Assembly (NCBI GenBank): GCA_007695095.1
Contig: REEL01000079.1
Span: forward strand, 1-39,736
Direction of reading: 5' to 3'
Origin: Chitinophagaceae bacterium
GTDB taxonomy: Bacteria > Bacteroidota > Bacteroidia > Chitinophagales > REEL01
DNA: 39,736 nt
The notes beneath the pieces are model-generated. The model had not been told where the DNA came from and did not search any database. It saw only the letters and a program-made list of their open reading frames with translations. Shown piece by piece: positions 36,653 through 39,736 of the stretch; the first letter of the stretch is position 1, and each line of letters opens with the position of its first letter. The position numbers were made by a program, and so were the translations under genes.

Positions 36653-38110
36653 ATGGCAAAAAAATTTATAAAAGGGCAGAAATATACGCATGAGGAATAC
36701 ATGCAGCACTCTATTGAGGAAATGAGGAGGAGTAAATCGGAGCATACTCATAAAACAGACCCGAAAGTAGGAGCTGTATTGGTTGATAAAGAAGGTAGAT
36801 TGGTAGAGAAAGCTCATCGTGGTGAAATAAGAAAAGGTGATCATGCCGAATACACTATTTTTAGTAAAAAACTGCGGACGACCGATGTTACTGGTTTTAC
36901 ACCTTACACCACTCTTGAGCCATGTGTAGAACGGAACGAGCCAAAGACGGGCTGTAGTTTTCACACCATTGACGCAAGAATTGCCAAAGTCTTTATAGGC
37001 CATAAAGATCCTGACCCCAGTGTGGCCGGTGATGGCATTAAGCTATTAGAAGACGCTAAGATTGAAGTTGGGTATTATGACAAAAAATACAACGAGATTA
37101 TAGCAAAGGAGAATGAAATATTCTTCGAAGAGGCCAGGCTAAGAGCCAAAGAAGCTGATGGCAAGGAAATAACTCCTGCACTTTCTCCTTTTGAAAGCGA
37201 ACTTTCTAATTTCACGTTGAGTGATTTCTCAGAAGAAGCACAAAGGGAAATGATAGACAAAATGGATTTAAAGTTTAAAATGGGCTCAGATGCTTATAAT
37301 AACTTTTTGTTTAAACTTGGTTTAATTAAGGTTAAGCCCAAAGCTAAAACAGCAAAACCAACAGGTTTGGGCATTCTATTACTGGGCAAACAGCCTGAAT
37401 TACAGTTTCCACAGTCCAGGGTAAAATTCACAATTCGCAGGGAGAATGAAGATCCGATTATAAAAGACTTTGATGGACCATTGGTATTACTCCCTGATAA
37501 AATTGAAGAGTATCTTGAAGTAATTTTCCCAAAAGAAATTTCTCGAACTGGCTTTCAACGAAATGTAAAACAGGATATCCCATACAGAGCATTACTTGAA
37601 GTTATTATGAATGCCATTGTTCATCGTGATTACACAATTGATAATGCGCGTATCATGATTGAAGTAGATAAAAACAAAGTGGTTGTTTCAAGCCCTGGCA
37701 TTCCTTTAGCACCTTTAGATAAGTTCAAAACCTTTAGTGTGGCATCCAATAGCCGTAATCCTAAAATCGCTTTTATACTTTTTGAAATGGGCTTGGTAGA
37801 AGAAAGAGGATTCGGAATGGAAGAACTTTCTAAACTTGAAAAACAAGGTTATCCAAAACCAGAATTTGAATTGGATGGCCAAATTCTGAAAACAATAATT
37901 TATCGTGGTGGAACTGATATGCAGAAGAAAGAAAATCTAAAAGGGTTAAAGGAACTTTTAGACCATAGAGTGCTTACATCGGAAAAATATGTGCAGTTAA
38001 CCGGAGTTTCTGAACGTACAGCCCGTAGGCATTTAAATGATTTAGTAAAAGCAGATAAAGCGATCAAGGAAGGTGATGGACCCGCAACAGAATATAGAAT
38101 TAAGGATTGA
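36653..38110 (+). CDS. RibD-like deaminase fused to GHKL ATPase (HATPase_c_4) and winged helix
   Basis: A 485-residue three-part protein. Residues ~12-150 are a zinc deaminase of the cytidine/RibD type: HAE (64-66), EPC (89-91), second Cys101, and DPDPSVAGDGIKLL as in RibD. Residues ~205-420 are a HATPase_c_4 ATPase: NNFLFKLGLIK, GLGILLLGKQP, N-box ALLEVIMNAIVHRDY (Glu316, Asn320, His324), SSPGIP and EERGFGMEEL. Residues ~425-485 form a winged-helix DNA-binding domain (VLTSEKYVQLTGVSERTARRHL). Relatives normally start with a Schlafen AlbA_2 domain; here the deaminase replaces it. It starts 10 bases after mrr, inside the RM operon. A phage-defence effector role is inferred. Confidence 0.8.
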   Translation: MAKKFIKGQKYTHEEYMQHSIEEMRRSKSEHTHKTDPKVGAVLVDKEGRLVEKAHRGEIRKGDHAEYTIFSKKLRTTDVTGFTPYTTLEPCVERNEPKTGCSFHTIDARIAKVFIGHKDPDPSVAGDGIKLLEDAKIEVGYYDKKYNEIIAKENEIFFEEARLRAKEADGKEITPALSPFESELSNFTLSDFSEEAQREMIDKMDLKFKMGSDAYNNFLFKLGLIKVKPKAKTAKPTGLGILLLGKQPELQFPQSRVKFTIRRENEDPIIKDFDGPLVLLPDKIEEYLEVIFPKEISRTGFQRNVKQDIPYRALLEVIMNAIVHRDYTIDNARIMIEVDKNKVVVSSPGIPLAPLDKFKTFSVASNSRNPKIAFILFEMGLVEERGFGMEELSKLEKQGYPKPEFELDGQILKTIIYRGGTDMQKKENLKGLKELLDHRVLTSEKYVQLTGVSERTARRHLNDLVKADKAIKEGDGPATEYRIKD

Positions 38111-38117
38111 TGATTTT

Positions 38118-38220
38118 CCGGCCAATTTTTTTTGGCCGGATTGGCCGGATAAACCAGGTTCATTAAAAAGCGGCCAAAAAAAATTGGCCGGATTGGCCGG
38201 ATTGGCCGGAATTTGGCCGG
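38118..38220. repeat. TTGGCCGG repeat array with hairpins
   Basis: Six direct TTGGCCGG copies (38132, 38141, 38184, 38193, 38202, 38213) plus inverted copies at 38118 and 38171. The pair CCGGCCAA (38118-38125)/TTGGCCGG (38132-38139) encloses six T residues. It fills the gap between the fusion gene and hsdR and could attenuate transcription or act as a recombination hotspot. Confidence 0.85.
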
Positions 38221-38242
38221 CTTTCAATTCGCAAAATGTAAA

Positions 38243-39736
38243 ATGACACGAATAACCGAAAATACCATCGAAGATTTTGCCATCAAATTGCTGGAGGGTT
38301 TGGGTTATGCTTATGTCTATGCTCCAAACATTGCTCCGGATAGTAAAAACCCGGAGCGTAGCACATACGAAGAAGTATTGCTCAATAGCCGGATGACAGA
38401 AGCCGTGCAACGAATTAACCCTACTGTTCCTGTGGAAGCTCAGGAAGAAGCCATCAAAGAAATGCAGCGGATTCATTCCCCGGAATTGCTCACAAATAAC
38501 GAAAGCTTTCATCGCATGCTCACCGGCGGCAAAAAGGTAAGTTATCAGAAAGATGGTAATCAAAGGGGCGACTTGGTATGGTTCATTGATTTCAACACAC
38601 CGGAAAATAATGATTTTGTTGTTGCTAATCAGTTTACAGTGATAGAAGATGGGATAAACAAACGCCCGGATGTTGTTCTGTTTGTCAACGGCATTCCTCT
38701 GGTTGTCATAGAATTAAAAAATGCTGTGGATGACAAGGCTACCATTAAATCAGCATGGAACCAAATAGAAACGTATAAAGCCACCATACCGGGCCTTTTC
38801 ACCTACAATGCCTTTACGGTTATTTCAGACGGCCTTGAAGCACGGGCAGGTACTATTTCCTCCGGTTTAAGCCGTTTTATGAAATGGAAAACTTCTGATG
38901 GCAAAACCGAGGCTTCAGGCCTGATACCGGAACTGGAAACACTTATCAAAGGCATGTTGAATAAAGAAACCCTGCTTGACTTGATTCAGCATTTCATTGT
39001 GTTTGAAAAATCAAAAAAAGAAGATGCCAAAACAGGTGTAACAACGATTACAACAGTTAAGAAGTTAGCCGCCTATCATCAATACTATGCCGTGAATCGT
39101 GCTGTAGAATCTGTTCTAAGGGCAGTTGGCAAAAATCCCCTCCTTGGAGGGGTGCCCGAAGGGCGGGGTGGGTCATTCCCCACCAATATCAAGACCCCTC
39201 AAATTCAGCGTGAGTCCATAACAATTAAAAAAGACAACAAAAATTCAAACGAGAACAATTTAGAACATCAGCAATCATTCAGAAGAAAAATACTTCCTTA
39301 TAACCCCAAATTAAAAGAGCTTGCTCGAAAGCTAAGGAAAAACATGACGCTTTCAGAAGTTCTTTTGTGGAATGAATTAAAGCAAAAAAAAATGTTGGGA
39401 ATTGACTTTGACAGACAATGCCCTATAGATGAATATATTGTTGATTTCTATTGTAAAGACTTAATGTTAGCCGTAGAAATAGACGGTAATAGTCACGACT
39501 ATGAAGAGGTTGCAAAAAAAGATAAAAGAAGACAACAACGTCTGGAATCAATGGGAGTTCGTTTTTTACGATTTGATGATATAGAAGTAAAAAAGAATAT
39601 GCGCAATGTGCTACTCAGTATTCAGTATTGGATTGAAGCACATGGTGATGATTTTATAGGAAGAGAACCTACCCCTAACCCCTCCAAGGAGGGGAATATA
39701 CATGAATCACCAGAAAGCTATGGTTTAACAGGGGTA
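38243..39736 (+). CDS. hsdR: Type I restriction subunit R (HsdR) carrying an in-frame DUF559 insertion; 3' end outside window
   Basis: HsdR cuts and translocates DNA in type I restriction. The frame starts at the ATG at 38243, is open to base 39736, and continues beyond the window. Native residues 1-296 hold the N-terminal nuclease domain (RPDVVLFVNGIPLVVIELKN, about 143-162) and end at KLAAYHQYYAVNRAVESVLRAVG, the usual lead-in to helicase motif I. A ~190-residue insert follows, containing a complete DUF559 nuclease domain, then the HsdR-like linker ESPESYGLTGV resumes. The helicase ATP site lies outside the window. All frame joints were checked codon by codon; no stop was found. Confidence 0.9.
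   Translation, partial: MTRITENTIEDFAIKLLEGLGYAYVYAPNIAPDSKNPERSTYEEVLLNSRMTEAVQRINPTVPVEAQEEAIKEMQRIHSPELLTNNESFHRMLTGGKKVSYQKDGNQRGDLVWFIDFNTPENNDFVVANQFTVIEDGINKRPDVVLFVNGIPLVVIELKNAVDDKATIKSAWNQIETYKATIPGLFTYNAFTVISDGLEARAGTISSGLSRFMKWKTSDGKTEASGLIPELETLIKGMLNKETLLDLIQHFIVFEKSKKEDAKTGVTTITTVKKLAAYHQYYAVNRAVESVLRAVGKNPLLGGVPEGRGGSFPTNIKTPQIQRESITIKKDNKNSNENNLEHQQSFRRKILPYNPKLKELARKLRKNMTLSEVLLWNELKQKKMLGIDFDRQCPIDEYIVDFYCKDLMLAVEIDGNSHDYEEVAKKDKRRQQRLESMGVRFLRFDDIEVKKNMRNVLLSIQYWIEAHGDDFIGREPTPNPSKEGNIHESPESYGLTGV
39131..39697 (+). mobile_element. DUF559 endonuclease cassette inserted inside hsdR
   Basis: Flanked by CCCCTCCTTGGAGGGG (39137-39152, followed by GCCC-GAA-GGGC) and its reverse complement CCCCTCCAAGGAGGGG (39679-39694). 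Between them, in the hsdR frame, lies a DUF559 (Vsr-like PD-(D/E)xK) domain: PKLKELARKLRKNMTLSEVLLW, DEYIVDFYC, AVEIDGNSHD and RFLRFDD. The cassette has no start codon of its own upstream of the domain: an ATT (39224) aligns with the ATG of the solo repeat at 31801. It is a multiple of three bases, so hsdR stays open. Confidence 0.8.

Noticed and set aside
38118-38220. CRISPR array
   Set aside because: Units are only 8-9 bases, spacers are not distinct, and no cas genes are near.
38042-38563. 173-codon frame on the minus strand across the repeat array and hsdR start
   Set aside because: It is antisense to the well-supported hsdR N terminus and reads through the repeats.

Overview
The window comes from a low-GC member of the Bacteroidota. 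The evidence is a PorP/SprF gene next to a type IX secretion (T9SS) type B C-terminal domain, a protein with a T9SS type A sorting tail, an OmpA/PD40 outer-membrane protein, a lipoprotein with an acidic residue stretch after its cysteine, and several promoters of the Bacteroidota form TTTG-N17-23-TAnnTTTG. The genus cannot be told from the sequence alone.

Bases 1-28400 are mostly ordinary chromosome. They hold the 3' part of infB, an O-antigen ligase/polymerase-like protein, an A-type Fe-S carrier, the OmpA/PD40 protein, a CTD-only T9SS protein followed by porP/sprF, a secreted DUF4412-like protein and an Omp85/BamA-TamA-like outer-membrane protein. Next come a Mpo1-like (DUF962) membrane protein and a minus-strand mrpDEFG set without mrpABC beside it. 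A minus-strand cluster follows (LysM glucosaminidase, hpt, AlkD-like protein, DUF3137 protein), then an OsmC-like protein, an outer-membrane protein plus lipA, a DUF2784-like protein, an erythromycin-esterase-family protein, a fused FAD/Fe-S 2-hydroxyacid dehydrogenase, a T9SS cargo protein, a lipoprotein, a second AlkD-like protein and a SOUL heme-binding protein.

Bases 28400-32120 look like a scarred integration region. Two related palindromic repeats (28473-28635 and 31356-31477) bracket an Abi/HEPN-type gene, a frameshifted and truncated dinD, a yihY gene and the left end of an IS21-family element cut off inside istA. A GC-rich two-hairpin repeat at 31714-31815 is related to the flank of a nuclease cassette found later inside hsdR.

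Bases 32121-39736 form a compact defence operon: hsdM - rhuM-like (with a PLD-like tail) - hsdS - Mrr-type endonuclease - a fusion of a RibD-like deaminase with a GHKL/HATPase_c_4 ATPase and a winged helix - hsdR. Two features stand out. The deaminase occupies the place where this ATPase family usually carries a Schlafen AlbA domain. The hsdR reading frame is invaded, without being broken, by a DUF559 endonuclease cassette flanked by inverted GC-rich repeats, exactly in the linker between the nuclease and helicase parts. An array of TTGGCCGG repeats precedes hsdR. The hsdR frame is still open at the window edge.
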